Notes: generated from the letters alone by a model not told the origin. Numbered from the stretch's first letter, positions 17,380 to 26,735 are shown. The stretch is DNA of 34,804 bases from an uncultured Flavobacteriaceae bacterium (GCA_905479415.1 CAJQMK010000046.1:1-34804); one strand, 5' to 3'. A program made the numbers and translations.

Positions 17380-18824
17380 TATAGTTTTTTTCTTAATCTT
17401 GCTACAGGTGCTCCAAGCATTTCTCTATATTTTGCAACTGTCCTTCTAGCAATAGGATATCCTTTTTCATTGATTCTTTTAGTAAGCTCATCATCTGTTA
17501 ACGGCTTTGATTTATTTTCATTATTAATGATATTTTGAAGTTCTTTTTTTATTTCAATTGTTGAAACTTCAACTCCTTTGTCATTTGTTATCCCTTCAGA
17601 AAAGAATGATTTTATTAGTTTTATTCCATAAGGAGTGTCTACATACTTACTATTAGCAACTCTTGAAACTGTGGATATGTCCATTCCAATCTTTTCTGCA
17701 ATATCTTTTAATATCATAGGCTTCAAGTTACTTTCATCTCCACTTAAAAAATATTTATTTTGAAATTCCATTATGGTTTTCATTGTGATAAGTAATGTTT
17801 GATTTCTTTGATTAATAGCATCAATAAACCATTTAGCTGAATCAAGTTTTTGTTTAATAAATGTAACGGCTTGTTTATGACTTTTAGAAATATTTTTATT
17901 TTCCTGATAACCAGATAACATATTTTTATATTCGTTTGAAACAAAAAGTTCAGGCGCGTTTCTAGAATTTAAATTTAATGTGAGTTTATTTTCAATAATT
18001 TCAATTTTAAAATCAGGAATTATTGTTGAATTCATTTTTGTTGGTTCAGAAAATGCTGAACCCGGTTTAGGATTAAGCTTTTCAATTTGTTTTATTGCCT
18101 GTCTTAATTCATCTTCTGTGATACTAAGCTTATGAATTATTTTTTTGTAATGTTTTTTGATGAATAAATCAAAATTATTATTTAAAATATTAATAGCATG
18201 TATTGCCGAGCTTGACTCTTTTTTTCTTCTTAATTGAAGAATTAAGCATTCTTGTAAATCTCTTGCTCCAACTCCCGGAGGATCCAATAGATGAATTTTA
18301 TTTAAAATTTTAGTTACGGAATTAATGTCTGTATAAATCCCCATCGTAAAAGCTAAGTCATCAACAATATCAACTATATCAGTTCTTATATAACCAGATT
18401 GATCTACACTCCCAACTAAAAATTCTGCAATTTTAGAGTCATCTTCATTAAGGTTAAAAGGGGTCAATTGTTTTTTTAAAAATTCATTGAAACTTATACC
18501 TGAAACAAATGGTAACGATTTTTCTTCATCATCATCACTATAATTATTAGTTTTTAATTTATAGTCTGGAATATCATCATCACTAAGATAGTCTTCAACG
18601 TTAAGCTCAGAATCTTCATTTTTTGGTTCTTGTTCATAGTCAGATTCAGTTTCATATAAATCCTTTTCATTTTCTTTTCCTGTTTCTAGGGCAGGATTTT
18701 CTTCAATTTCTCTTGATAGTCGATCTTCCAGTTCCTGAAGTGGAAGTTCGATCAACTTCATCAATTGAATTTGTTGAGGCGATAATTTTTGAGAAAGTTT
18801 TAATTGTAAAAACTGCTTGAGCAT
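17379..18824 (-). CDS. rpoN: RNA polymerase sigma-54 factor
   Basis: A 481-residue sigma-54. The glutamine- and leucine-rich activator-interacting region is at residues 1-50 (LKLSQKLSPQQIQLMKLIELP). An acidic region II follows at ~54-105. The core-binding domain begins near 110. The -12-recognising helix-turn-helix region contains STVSRVANSKYV. The RpoN box ARRTVAKYRE is at 459-468 near the end and contacts the -24 element. All parts are present and length is normal. No enhancer-binding protein gene is in the window. It lies after asnS with a 51-base gap and is coupled to the downstream glycosyltransferase. Confidence 0.97.
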   Translation of the reverse strand: MLKQFLQLKLSQKLSPQQIQLMKLIELPLQELEDRLSREIEENPALETGKENEKDLYETESDYEQEPKNEDSELNVEDYLSDDDIPDYKLKTNNYSDDDEEKSLPFVSGISFNEFLKKQLTPFNLNEDDSKIAEFLVGSVDQSGYIRTDIVDIVDDLAFTMGIYTDINSVTKILNKIHLLDPPGVGARDLQECLILQLRRKKESSSAIHAINILNNNFDLFIKKHYKKIIHKLSITEDELRQAIKQIEKLNPKPGSAFSEPTKMNSTIIPDFKIEIIENKLTLNLNSRNAPELFVSNEYKNMLSGYQENKNISKSHKQAVTFIKQKLDSAKWFIDAINQRNQTLLITMKTIMEFQNKYFLSGDESNLKPMILKDIAEKIGMDISTVSRVANSKYVDTPYGIKLIKSFFSEGITNDKGVEVSTIEIKKELQNIINNENKSKPLTDDELTKRINEKGYPIARRTVAKYREMLGAPVARLRKKL

Positions 18825-18875
18825 TTGCTTTAATAAATATTAAAAGTACAAAAAAACTTGATGAAGAATTATATA

Positions 18876-20300
18876 CTAAAATTCGGCATTTTTTGGTGTT
18901 CTTGGAAATGGAATAACATCTCTTATATTTGACATTCCTGTAGCAAATAAAATAAGTCTTTCAAGTCCTAGTCCAAAACCACTGTGTTTAACACTTCCGT
19001 ATTTCCTTAAATCAAGATACCACCACAATTCTTTTTCGTCAATATTTAGTTCTGAAATTCGTTCTTTTAACACATTTAGCCTTTCTTCTCTTTGGGAGCC
19101 TCCAACAATTTCACCTATTCCAGGAAATAAGATATCCATTGCTCGTACAGTCTTTCCGTCTTCATTCATTCTCATATAAAAAGCCTTAATTTTAGCAGGA
19201 TAATCGTGGATAATTACAGGTTTTTTAAAATGTTTTTCAACCAAAAAACGTTCATGTTCACTTTGCAAATCAACTCCCCATTCATTTATTGGATACTTGA
19301 ATTTTTTCTTTTTATTAGGCTTTGAGTTTCTGAGAATATCAAATGCTTCTGTGTAATTTATTCTCACAAAATCATTACTCACAACAAAGTTCAATCTCTC
19401 AATTAAATTAAGTTCATTTCTGTCTTTTAAGGGTTTTGTTTTGTCTTCGTTTATCAATCTTTCATTTAGAAAAAACAAATCTTCTTTACAATCATCCATT
19501 ACATATTTTAAAACATTTTTTATAAAATCTTCTGCCAAGTTCATGTTGTCATCTAAATCACAAAATGCCATTTCTGGTTCAACCATCCAAAATTCAGCTA
19601 AATGTCTAGATGTATTAGAATTTTCTGCTCTAAATGTGGGTCCAAAGGTATAAACATTACCCAGCGCCATCGCCATACTCTCTGCTTCAAGTTGGCCAGA
19701 TACCGTAAGATTTGTTTCTTTTCCAAAGAAATCTTTGGAATAATCAATTTGATTAGCGTTATCCAACCCTGCGTTATTTATGTCTAATGTAGTTACTTTA
19801 AACATTTCTCCTGCCCCTTCGGCATCACTTCCAGTTATGATGGGTGTATTTACATAAACAAATCCACTTTCTTTAAAGTATTTATGTATTGCGTACGATA
19901 TGCTAGATCTGATTCTAAATATTGAACTAAATGTATTGGTTCTTATTCTAAGATGAGCATTTTCTCTTAAAAACTCTAAACTATGTTTTTTAGGCTGTAT
20001 TGGATAATCTTCAGGGTCACATTTACCTAATATTTTAATTTCTGTAACTTTAATTTCAATTTTTTGTCCTTTTCCTAGGCTTTCAACTAAAATTCCAGAA
20101 ATTTCAACAGAGGCTCCTGAGTTAATATTATTTAAAATTTCATTATCAGTGTTTTCAAAATCCACGACACATTGAATACTTTTGAATGTAGATCCATCGT
20201 TTAAAGAAATAAATCTATTGGCTCTAAATGTTTTAACCCATCCCTGAACTTTAATGTTTTTTGAAATGGGAGTGTTTAAAAATAAATCTTTAACTGTCAT
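18876..20300 (-). CDS. asnS: Asparaginyl-tRNA synthetase
   Basis: A 474-residue class IIb enzyme that charges tRNA-Asn. An N-terminal OB-fold anticodon-binding domain (about 1-105, starting with VQGWVKTFRANRF) precedes the catalytic domain. Motif 2 is FRAENSNTSRHLAEF. Motif 3 is GFGLGLERL (441-449), followed by the C-terminal RDVIPFPRTPKNAEF. The ERL and the Asn-type ending distinguish it from AspRS. It follows the RND exporter gene by 62 bases, where a good -7 element gives it a possible promoter of its own. Confidence 0.96.
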   Translation of the reverse strand: MTVKDLFLNTPISKNIKVQGWVKTFRANRFISLNDGSTFKSIQCVVDFENTDNEILNNINSGASVEISGILVESLGKGQKIEIKVTEIKILGKCDPEDYPIQPKKHSLEFLRENAHLRIRTNTFSSIFRIRSSISYAIHKYFKESGFVYVNTPIITGSDAEGAGEMFKVTTLDINNAGLDNANQIDYSKDFFGKETNLTVSGQLEAESMAMALGNVYTFGPTFRAENSNTSRHLAEFWMVEPEMAFCDLDDNMNLAEDFIKNVLKYVMDDCKEDLFFLNERLINEDKTKPLKDRNELNLIERLNFVVSNDFVRINYTEAFDILRNSKPNKKKKFKYPINEWGVDLQSEHERFLVEKHFKKPVIIHDYPAKIKAFYMRMNEDGKTVRAMDILFPGIGEIVGGSQREERLNVLKERISELNIDEKELWWYLDLRKYGSVKHSGFGLGLERLILFATGMSNIRDVIPFPRTPKNAEF

Positions 20301-20328
20301 GTTTGAGTAAATGTTTAAATATCAGATT

Positions 20329-20336
20329 CAAATATA
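20329..20336 (-). promoter_or_regulatory. Predicted -7 element of asnS
   Basis: On the minus strand TATATTTG fits TAnnTTTG exactly, about 28 bases upstream of the asnS ATG at 20300. No TTG is present at the -33 position, so this is a half-match. It suggests asnS-rpoN can be transcribed separately from the ribosomal genes upstream. Confidence 0.35.
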
Positions 20337-20362
20337 AAGTTTTGAATTGGTTTTTTATAAAA

Positions 20363-22735
20363 TTAATCAGAGTCTAATTTTATTTTAGCCTCCTTCATAT
20401 CTGTTTTATTGGATATGTTTTTTTCTAAGGATATTAAGAGCGAAGGTAACAGAACTAAATTAGCTAACATTGCAAAAAGTAATGTAGTAGAAACTAGTCC
20501 ACCCAGTGCAATTGTTCCACCATAACTAGAGGTCATGAAAACCGAAAACCCAAAAAACAGGACAACAGATGTGTAAAACATGCTAATTCCAGTTTCCCTA
20601 AGGGATGAAAATACAGATTTTCTTATTTTCCAATTATTAGCAATCAACTCCTGTCTATATTTTACAAGAAAATGAATAGTATCATCAACAGATATTCCAA
20701 AAGCTATACTAAAAACTAGAATAGTTGAGGGCTTTATCGGGATATTTAAAAACCCCATGACTCCGGCAGTAAATAGAAGAGGAAGAATATTGGGAACTAA
20801 TGAAATAATCACCATTTTATATGATCTAAATAAATAGGTTATCATTAATGAGATAAGAATAATTGCTAAAAAAAGAGAAATAAGTAAGTTCTTTATTAAA
20901 AATTTAGTTCCCTTAAGGTAGCCAAGTGTTTTTCCGGTCAGCGAAACATCGAACCTGTCTTCAGGGAAATATAATTCTATACCTTTAAGTAAACTTGCTT
21001 CAATTCCTTCCATTCTTTCTGTATCAATTTCACCAATCATTGTAGTAATTCGAGCTATTTGACCTGTTTCATTTATATAACTATTATTTTCTCCAAGTTT
21101 AAGTTTTGAATTTTTTAAGTATCCTGAAATGAAAGTGTTCTCTTGAGACGATGGTAATTGAAAATAATTAGGATTACCATTATAAAAAGACTGTTTTATA
21201 TACTTTGAAATATTAACTACCGAAATAGGACTCGATAGCTCAGGAATTTTTAAAATATGTTCATGAAAATCATTCATTCTTTTAAGATTGGCGAGTCGAG
21301 TCATTCCATTTTTTCTTCGACTGTCTATCATTATTTCTAACGGAAGAACTCCCTTAAATTCTTTTTCAAAAAACTTGATGTCTCTAACAAATTCAGACTT
21401 TGCAGGCATGTCTTCAATTAAGTTTCCGGAAATTTCAATTTTGTTCATTCCAACTATACTTATACATAAACAAAGTATTGAAATTATAAAAACAGGAATT
21501 CTTCTTTTTTTAACTGTATTTCCTAAAAAATCAACAAAAGAGTTTAACCAATCATTATTTAAATGTTTTAAATGCTTTTTTTTAGGTAAGGGTAAAAAAC
21601 TATAAATGATTGGGATTAATAAAATAGACAGTATAAAAATGACCATAATATTTATTGATGCAACTACCCCAAATTCTTTTAAAACCTGACTGTCTGTCAA
21701 AATAAATGTTGCAAATCCACAAGCTGTTGTAATATTTGTCATCAATGTTGCATTACCAATTTTTGAAATAACTCTTTGCAGAGATCTAGCTTGATTACCG
21801 TGCTTTTTTACTTCGTGCTGATATTTGTTAATTAAAAAGATACAGTTAGGAACTCCAATTACAATTATAAGAGGCGGTATCAAAGCAGTTAGAACAGTTA
21901 TCTCAAACTGTAACAATCCAAGAACTCCAAGAGCCCACATTACTCCAGTAATTACAACAGACAAAGTAATTAATGTTGCTCTGTATGATCTAAAAAAGAA
22001 AAAGAATATAAAAATTGTAACACAAATAGCTATTATTACAAATTTCCCTATCTCATCCATAATATTTTGAGCATTCATAGTTCTGATGTAGGGCATGCCA
22101 GAGATTCTAACATTTAAATTGCTCTGTTTCTCAAATTCTTTTATTGAAGGAATAAAAATATTATTTACAAAATCTATTCGTTCAATATTATTAATTACTT
22201 CTTTATCTAAATATATAGCTGTTTGTATTGTTCCTGTTTTTTTATTGAACAAGATGTTTTCATAAAACGGAAAATCATTAAACAGTAAAGCTTTAAATTC
22301 AGTTATTTTTTTATTACTTGTGAATGACTCATTTTTCAAGGAATCAATCGTAAATTCTTTCTTTATTTTATCTTTTTTAATTATTGGAAAGTTTCCAACG
22401 TGTAAAACATTGTTAACCTCTTTTTTTAATTTAAAAGAATCACTGAGTTTTATCCAAGCATTAAAATTTGTTGTATCAAATAATAATGAGTCATTTACAG
22501 CTATTATTAATAGATTACCCTCTTCACCAAATACATCCACAAAATCATTATATGCTATATTAAAAGGGTGATCATTAGGCATTAGATTCGCTTCAGAATA
22601 ACTGAAACGAATATTTTTCCATTGGGTTGAAAGGAAAATAGTATTAATTAAAACAAGAACTAATAAAAGAATTCTATTTCTTAAGATTAATCGAGCAAAT
22701 TTTTCCCAACCTATGGAACTTTTTGATTTACTCAT
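20363..22735 (-). CDS. RND-superfamily exporter (MMPL/Patched-like)
   Basis: A 790-residue membrane protein with the duplicated RND layout. There is one helix near 21-37, a periplasmic domain (~40-225) and a five-helix block (~230-380). Then come a further helix near 410, a second periplasmic domain (~430-610) and a second block (~620-770). It resembles the MMPL/HpnN/Patched branch that exports lipids or hydrophobic molecules as a single chain, without an adaptor or outer-membrane partner next to it. The second half has the acidic pair GISVDDTIHF (680-689) expected in the fourth helix for proton coupling. The matching place in the first half reads GVPNC (294-298) and has no acid. Substrate unknown. 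It sits 26 bases after frr and may be co-transcribed with the translation genes. Confidence 0.85.
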   Translation of the reverse strand: MSKSKSSIGWEKFARLILRNRILLLVLVLINTIFLSTQWKNIRFSYSEANLMPNDHPFNIAYNDFVDVFGEEGNLLIIAVNDSLLFDTTNFNAWIKLSDSFKLKKEVNNVLHVGNFPIIKKDKIKKEFTIDSLKNESFTSNKKITEFKALLFNDFPFYENILFNKKTGTIQTAIYLDKEVINNIERIDFVNNIFIPSIKEFEKQSNLNVRISGMPYIRTMNAQNIMDEIGKFVIIAICVTIFIFFFFFRSYRATLITLSVVITGVMWALGVLGLLQFEITVLTALIPPLIIVIGVPNCIFLINKYQHEVKKHGNQARSLQRVISKIGNATLMTNITTACGFATFILTDSQVLKEFGVVASINIMVIFILSILLIPIIYSFLPLPKKKHLKHLNNDWLNSFVDFLGNTVKKRRIPVFIISILCLCISIVGMNKIEISGNLIEDMPAKSEFVRDIKFFEKEFKGVLPLEIMIDSRRKNGMTRLANLKRMNDFHEHILKIPELSSPISVVNISKYIKQSFYNGNPNYFQLPSSQENTFISGYLKNSKLKLGENNSYINETGQIARITTMIGEIDTERMEGIEASLLKGIELYFPEDRFDVSLTGKTLGYLKGTKFLIKNLLISLFLAIILISLMITYLFRSYKMVIISLVPNILPLLFTAGVMGFLNIPIKPSTILVFSIAFGISVDDTIHFLVKYRQELIANNWKIRKSVFSSLRETGISMFYTSVVLFFGFSVFMTSSYGGTIALGGLVSTTLLFAMLANLVLLPSLLISLEKNISNKTDMKEAKIKLDSD

Positions 22736-22761
22736 GGACTATTTTATTCAAAATATGTAGT

Positions 22762-23313
22762 TTAAATAGAAAGAATTTCTTTTTCTTTGGAAGAGAAAAT
22801 TTCATCAATTTTAGAGATGTAATTATCTGTTAAAGTTTGAATTTCTTTTTCTGAAATTGCTTTATGATCAGTAGAGATTTCAATCTTTTTAATTTCATTA
22901 TTAGCATCTTTTCTAGAATTTCTAATACTAATTTTAGCATCTTCAATTTCAGATTTTGCAATTTTTACTAATTCTTTTCTTCTTTCTTCAGTCAAAGGAG
23001 GAATACTTATAATAATTGACTCTCCATTATTCATAGGGTTGAATCCTAAATTAGCAATTTGAATTGCTTTTTCGATATCTTGTAGTTTATCTTTTTCCCA
23101 TGGTTGGACAGAGAGTGTTTGAGCATCTGGAGTGCTAATATTAGCTATTTGAGACAATGGAGTGGTTGATCCATAATAGTCTAACTTAACACTTGAAAGC
23201 ATTGTGGGATTTGCTTTTCCAGCTCTAATATTTAGCAATTCTCTTTCAAGATGCTTTACTGCATTTGTCATTGATTCCTCGCATGCTTCAATAATAAATT
23301 CTAATTCTTCCAA
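22762..23313 (-). CDS. frr: Ribosome recycling factor
   Basis: A 183-residue factor that, with EF-G, splits post-termination ribosomes. The family segments RAGKANPTML (31-40), LDYYG, LSVQPWEK and FNPMNNGE, the PPLTEERRKELVK hinge and the SIRNSRKDAN helix are all present. Length is within a few residues of E. coli RRF (185). The start is a TTG at 23313, which gives MEELEFIIEA as in related flavobacterial RRFs. No in-frame ATG lies in the first helix. It begins 2 bases after the pyrH stop. Confidence 0.96.
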   Translation of the reverse strand: MEELEFIIEACEESMTNAVKHLERELLNIRAGKANPTMLSSVKLDYYGSTTPLSQIANISTPDAQTLSVQPWEKDKLQDIEKAIQIANLGFNPMNNGESIIISIPPLTEERRKELVKIAKSEIEDAKISIRNSRKDANNEIKKIEISTDHKAISEKEIQTLTDNYISKIDEIFSSKEKEILSI

Positions 23314-23315
23314 AA

Positions 23316-24023
23316 TTAATTTTTTATAGATGTACCAATTTTTTCGCCATTGATTATATTCAATAGATTACCTGATTTATTCATATTAAAAACTATGATA
23401 GGTAAGTTGTTTTCTTGACTTAAAGTAAATGCAGTAGAATCCATTATTTTTAAATTCTTTTTTATTACATCATTGAAAGAAATAGTGTCATATTGAATGG
23501 CGTTTTCGTTTTTTTCTGGATCAGAATCATAAACTCCATCAACTCTAGTTCCTTTTAATATAACATCAGCATTAATTTCAATTGCTCTTAAAACCGCAGC
23601 AGAATCAGTCGTAAAAAAAGGATTTCCAGTTCCACCTCCAAAAATCACTACTCGTTTTTTTTCTAAATGTCTTACTGCTTTCCTTTTGATATAAGGTTCA
23701 GCGACTGCTTCAATTTTGATAGCGGTTTGTAATCTTGTTTGTACGTTTTCTTCTTCAAGGGCACTTTGTAATGCCATACCATTGATAACTGTCGCAAGCA
23801 TTCCCATATAGTCACCTTGAACACGGTCAATTCCATTACTAGCAGCTGAGACACCCCTAAATATATTGCCACCTCCAATAACTACAGCAACCTCAAGGCC
23901 AAGCTCAGTTACAGATTTAATTTCTTTTGCATATTGAGCGATTCTTTTAGGATCAATTCCATAACTTCTGTCACCTAATAATGCTTCACCACTAAGTTTT
24001 AGTAATACTCTTTTATAAATCAT
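23316..24023 (-). CDS. pyrH: UMP kinase
   Basis: A 235-residue bacterial UMP kinase of the amino-acid-kinase fold, making UDP from UMP and ATP. The phosphate-binding [11 protein letters not shown] (8-18) and GGGNIFRG (50-57) motifs are present. So are the [13 protein letters not shown] and [13 protein letters not shown] segments. It is coupled to frr by a 2-base gap and follows tsf after 66 bases. TATATTTA upstream on the minus strand is one base off the -7 consensus. The order tsf-pyrH-frr is conserved in many bacteria. Confidence 0.97.
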   Translation of the reverse strand: MIYKRVLLKLSGEALLGDRSYGIDPKRIAQYAKEIKSVTELGLEVAVVIGGGNIFRGVSAASNGIDRVQGDYMGMLATVINGMALQSALEEENVQTRLQTAIKIEAVAEPYIKRKAVRHLEKKRVVIFGGGTGNPFFTTDSAAVLRAIEINADVILKGTRVDGVYDSDPEKNENAIQYDTISFNDVIKKNLKIMDSTAFTLSQENNLPIIVFNMNKSGNLLNIINGEKIGTSIKN

Positions 24024-24089
24024 TAATGTAAATATAGTTAATGATTACAATTAAATTAAAAAAAGAATAGTATTGAATGTTTTAAAAAA

Positions 24090-24914
24090 TTAGGATAAAC
24101 TAACTCTTTTAAAATCTGTAACAGTTAAATTACTGTCAACAGATTTAACATAGTTTGCAACACTTTGTTTATTATCTTTAATATAAGCTTGATTTACTAA
24201 GGTGTTATCTTTGAAAAATCTTTTCAATTTACCTTTAGCTATATTATCAAGCATTGCTTCTGGTTTGCCTTCTTGTCTAAGCTGATCTTTTGCTATTTCA
24301 ATTTCTTTTTCAATTGTTTTTTGGTCAACACCATCCTCGTCAAGCGCTATTGGGTTCATTGCAGCTGCTTGCATTGCCACATTTTTCGAAGCCTCTTCGA
24401 TACCTTCAACAGAGCTTGAAAATCCTACTAAAGTGGCAATTTTGTTTCCAGCATGAATATATTTTCCAACATATCCAGCAGAAACTTTTTCAAAGTTACC
24501 AATTACTAATTTTTCTCCAATGACTCCAGTCTGTTGAATTAACTTTTCACTTACACTCATAGAATCAATTTCACAGTTTAAAAAATCATCTAATGTTTCA
24601 TGTGAAATAGCTAATTCAGCAAGTTCATTTGCTAAGGCAACAAAGGATTCGTTTTTAGCGACAAAATCTGTTTCACAGTTAAGGGATACAATAACTCCAG
24701 TAGAATTATCCGAACTAACTTTTGCAATTGCAGCTCCTTCAGAAGATTCTCTATCAGCTCTTTTAGCTGCAACTTTTTGCCCCTTTTTTCTTAAAATTTC
24801 TATAGCAGCTTCAGTATCGCCATTGGCTTCAACTAAGGCATTTTTACAATCCATTATCCCAGCTCCTGAAATTTTTCTAAGATTGTTTACTTCTGATGCA
24901 GTTATTTTTGTCAT
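24090..24914 (-). CDS. tsf: Elongation factor Ts
   Basis: A 274-residue nucleotide-exchange factor for EF-Tu. The N-terminal UBA-like region has ISGAGIMDCKNAL (15-27). The core TDFVAKN motif is at 82-88 and contacts the EF-Tu nucleotide site. The domain also has AAMNPIALDE and the KLKRFFKDNTLVNQ segment. Length is close to the family norm. It begins 2 bases after the rpsB stop, as expected for an rpsB-tsf transcript. Confidence 0.96.
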   Translation of the reverse strand: MTKITASEVNNLRKISGAGIMDCKNALVEANGDTEAAIEILRKKGQKVAAKRADRESSEGAAIAKVSSDNSTGVIVSLNCETDFVAKNESFVALANELAELAISHETLDDFLNCEIDSMSVSEKLIQQTGVIGEKLVIGNFEKVSAGYVGKYIHAGNKIATLVGFSSSVEGIEEASKNVAMQAAAMNPIALDEDGVDQKTIEKEIEIAKDQLRQEGKPEAMLDNIAKGKLKRFFKDNTLVNQAYIKDNKQSVANYVKSVDSNLTVTDFKRVSLS

Positions 24915-24916
24915 AA

Positions 24917-25750
24917 TTATTCTTCTGTTTTTTTAGACACTCTAGTTCTTTTCTTTTTTTCTTTTACTTCAGTTTTTACTTCAGCTTTATCGTTTGATGA
25001 TTCATCAGATTTTTTTGAACCTTCTTCTTTTTCCTTTTTAACTTCAGCAACCTCTTTTTCTTTTTTTCTTTCAGATAATCCTTCTTTAATAGCTGAAGAA
25101 ACATGGCTTAAAACTATATCTATAGATTTAGATGCGTCATCATTTGATGGAATAGCGTAATCAACCTCTCTAGGATCACAATTTGTATCAACCATGGCAA
25201 AAATTGGAATATTTAATTTTTGAGCTTCACGAATAGCAATATGTTCTCTTCGGATATCTACAACAAATAAAGCACCAGGAAGTCTAGTCATGTCTGTTAT
25301 CGAACCAAGATTTTTTTCTAATTTAGCTCTTAGTCTATCTATTTGTAATTTTTCTCTTTTAGATAAAGCTTCAAAAGTACCATCTTGTTTTGTTCTGTCA
25401 ATTGCAGACATTTTTTTAACAGCTTTTCTAATTGTTACAAAATTTGTAAGCATACCTCCAGGCCATCTTTCAGTAATGTAAGGCATATTGACATCAGCAG
25501 CTGTTTTAGATACTAGATCTTTTGCTTGTTTTTTGGTAGCAACAAATAAAATTTTTCTTCCTGAGGAAGCAATTTTAGATAAAGCCGAAGAGGCTTCTTC
25601 AATTTTAGATGCTGTTTTGTAAAGATTAATAATATGTATCCCATTCTTTTCCATATGAATGAAAGGAGCCATATTGGGATTCCATTTTCTTGTTAAGTGT
25701 CCAAAATGAACACCGGCCTCCAGTAGAGGTTTAATTTCAATTTTTGTCAT
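24917..25750 (-). CDS. rpsB: 30S ribosomal protein S2
   Basis: A 277-residue S2. The first ~225 residues carry the family signatures GVHFGHLTRKWNP (13-25), ATKKQAKD, ITERWPGGMLTN and NIPIFAMVDTNCDP. From about 225 a low-complexity tail rich in lysine and glutamate (KKEKE, KEKKKR) makes the protein longer than E. coli S2 (241). Such tails are usual in Bacteroidota. A 141-base leader with two small hairpins separates it from rpsI, so it may be controlled apart from rplM-rpsI. Confidence 0.96.
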   Translation of the reverse strand: MTKIEIKPLLEAGVHFGHLTRKWNPNMAPFIHMEKNGIHIINLYKTASKIEEASSALSKIASSGRKILFVATKKQAKDLVSKTAADVNMPYITERWPGGMLTNFVTIRKAVKKMSAIDRTKQDGTFEALSKREKLQIDRLRAKLEKNLGSITDMTRLPGALFVVDIRREHIAIREAQKLNIPIFAMVDTNCDPREVDYAIPSNDDASKSIDIVLSHVSSAIKEGLSERKKEKEVAEVKKEKEEGSKKSDESSNDKAEVKTEVKEKKKRTRVSKKTEE

Positions 25751-25891
25751 TTTTTTTAGTTTACGTTCCGTAGTATGATTAGCAATAAATTTTAAATTTA
25801 TTTAGATGCTAAACTAACTTTCGCTAAGCGAAATACGACAACAGGTTAATTTCAATATTTATATGAACTGTGTAACAATAATCGAGTCGAA
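25751..25891 (-). promoter_or_regulatory. rpsB leader with two hairpins (candidate S2 autoregulatory region)
   Basis: This is the longest gap in the window (141 bases). On the minus strand it holds a perfect 6-bp hairpin, TTTCGC-TTA-GCGAAA (25819-25833). It also holds a smaller one, TACG-GAA-CGTA (25762-25772), 12 bases before the rpsB ATG. Many ribosomal protein genes are controlled by leader RNA bound by their product, and the spacing fits such a role. No clear -33/-7 promoter pair was found inside the gap. No T-run follows either hairpin, so they are not terminators. Confidence 0.4.
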
Positions 25892-26278
25892 TTAACGCTT
25901 CGAGAATTGGAATTTTTTTCTTGCTTTCTTTTGACCAAATTTCTTTCTTTCAACCATTCTCGGGTCTCTAGTTAAAAGGCCTTCTTTCTTTAGCGCTGGA
26001 CGATTTTCTTCATCAATTTGGCATAAAGCTCTTGATATAGCTAATCTCACAGATTCTGCTTGTCCATTTATTCCACCACCATAAACATTTACTTTAACAT
26101 CATAAGAAGAACTTGTTTCTGTTATTGCAAATGGTTGATTTACCTTGTATTGAAGAATATCAGTTGGGAAATATTCTTTTAAAGATTTTCCGTTAATAGA
26201 ATATGTTCCTTTACCTTTAGAAAGATATACTCTTGCAACTGATTTTTTTCTTCTACCTATTTTATGAATTACTTCCAT
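25892..26278 (-). CDS. rpsI: 30S ribosomal protein S9
   Basis: A 128-residue S9 with the N-terminal IGRRKKSVARVYL (7-19), the central VNVYGGGINGQAES and the C-terminal GQKKARKKFQFSKR. The final SKR tail reaches the ribosomal P-site tRNA. The length is typical. The ATG lies 1 base after the rplM stop, so the universal rplM-rpsI pair is intact. Confidence 0.97.
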   Translation of the reverse strand: MEVIHKIGRRKKSVARVYLSKGKGTYSINGKSLKEYFPTDILQYKVNQPFAITETSSSYDVKVNVYGGGINGQAESVRLAISRALCQIDEENRPALKKEGLLTRDPRMVERKKFGQKKARKKFQFSKR

Positions 26279-26279
26279 A

Positions 26280-26735
26280 TTATTTTAAATCATTTAAATT
26301 TATCAACTTTGGATTTTGCCCTTCGTGCTTATGATTTTCACCAACATATACTTTTAAATTTCTAAAAAGGGCGGCACCTAATTTGTTTTTTGGCAACATT
26401 CCTTTTACAGATTTCTCAACTAATCTTGCAGGATCTTTAGCAAATAGTTCAGTAGCAGTTAATGACCTTTGCCCACCAGGGTATCCAGTGTGTCGAATAT
26501 ATTCTTTGCTTTCCCATTTATTGCCTGAAAGCGTTATTTTTTCTGCGTTAATAACGATAACGTTATCACCACAATCAACATGAGGAGTAAAGCTAGGCTT
26601 GTATTTTCCTCGAATAAGTTTAGCTATTTTAGAGCACATTCTTCCTAGAGCGTGTCCGCTTGCATCAACAATAACCCAGTTTTTATCAACTGTTTCTTTA
26701 TTTGCTGAGATTGTTTTGTATGTTAAAGAATCCAA
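26280..26735 (-). CDS. rplM: 50S ribosomal protein L13
   Basis: A 151-residue L13 with VDASGHALGRMCSKIAKLI (23-41), DCGDNVIVINAEKI, RHTGYPGGQRS and KGMLPKNKLG. The start is a TTG at 26735. It gives MDSLTYKTIS, which agrees with the N-terminus of other flavobacterial L13 proteins. No in-frame ATG is near. It is the first gene of the long translation-centred run and is preceded by the best promoter match in the window. Confidence 0.96.
   Translation of the reverse strand: MDSLTYKTISANKETVDKNWVIVDASGHALGRMCSKIAKLIRGKYKPSFTPHVDCGDNVIVINAEKITLSGNKWESKEYIRHTGYPGGQRSLTATELFAKDPARLVEKSVKGMLPKNKLGAALFRNLKVYVGENHKHEGQNPKLINLNDLK

Noticed and set aside
21288-21605. A 105-codon open frame on the plus strand inside the RND exporter gene
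   Set aside because: It is antisense to a clear coding gene, has no recognisable domain and no start signals. It is typical of shadow frames in this window.
24024-24089. Separate promoter for pyrH-frr in the 66-base gap after tsf
   Set aside because: TATATTTA is one base off the -7 consensus and the nearest TTG is only 11 bases away, so the support is too weak to list as a feature.
24920-25055. Lysine/glutamate-rich tail of S2 as a fusion or frameshift artefact
   Set aside because: The frame is continuous, and charged low-complexity tails on S2 are common in Bacteroidota.
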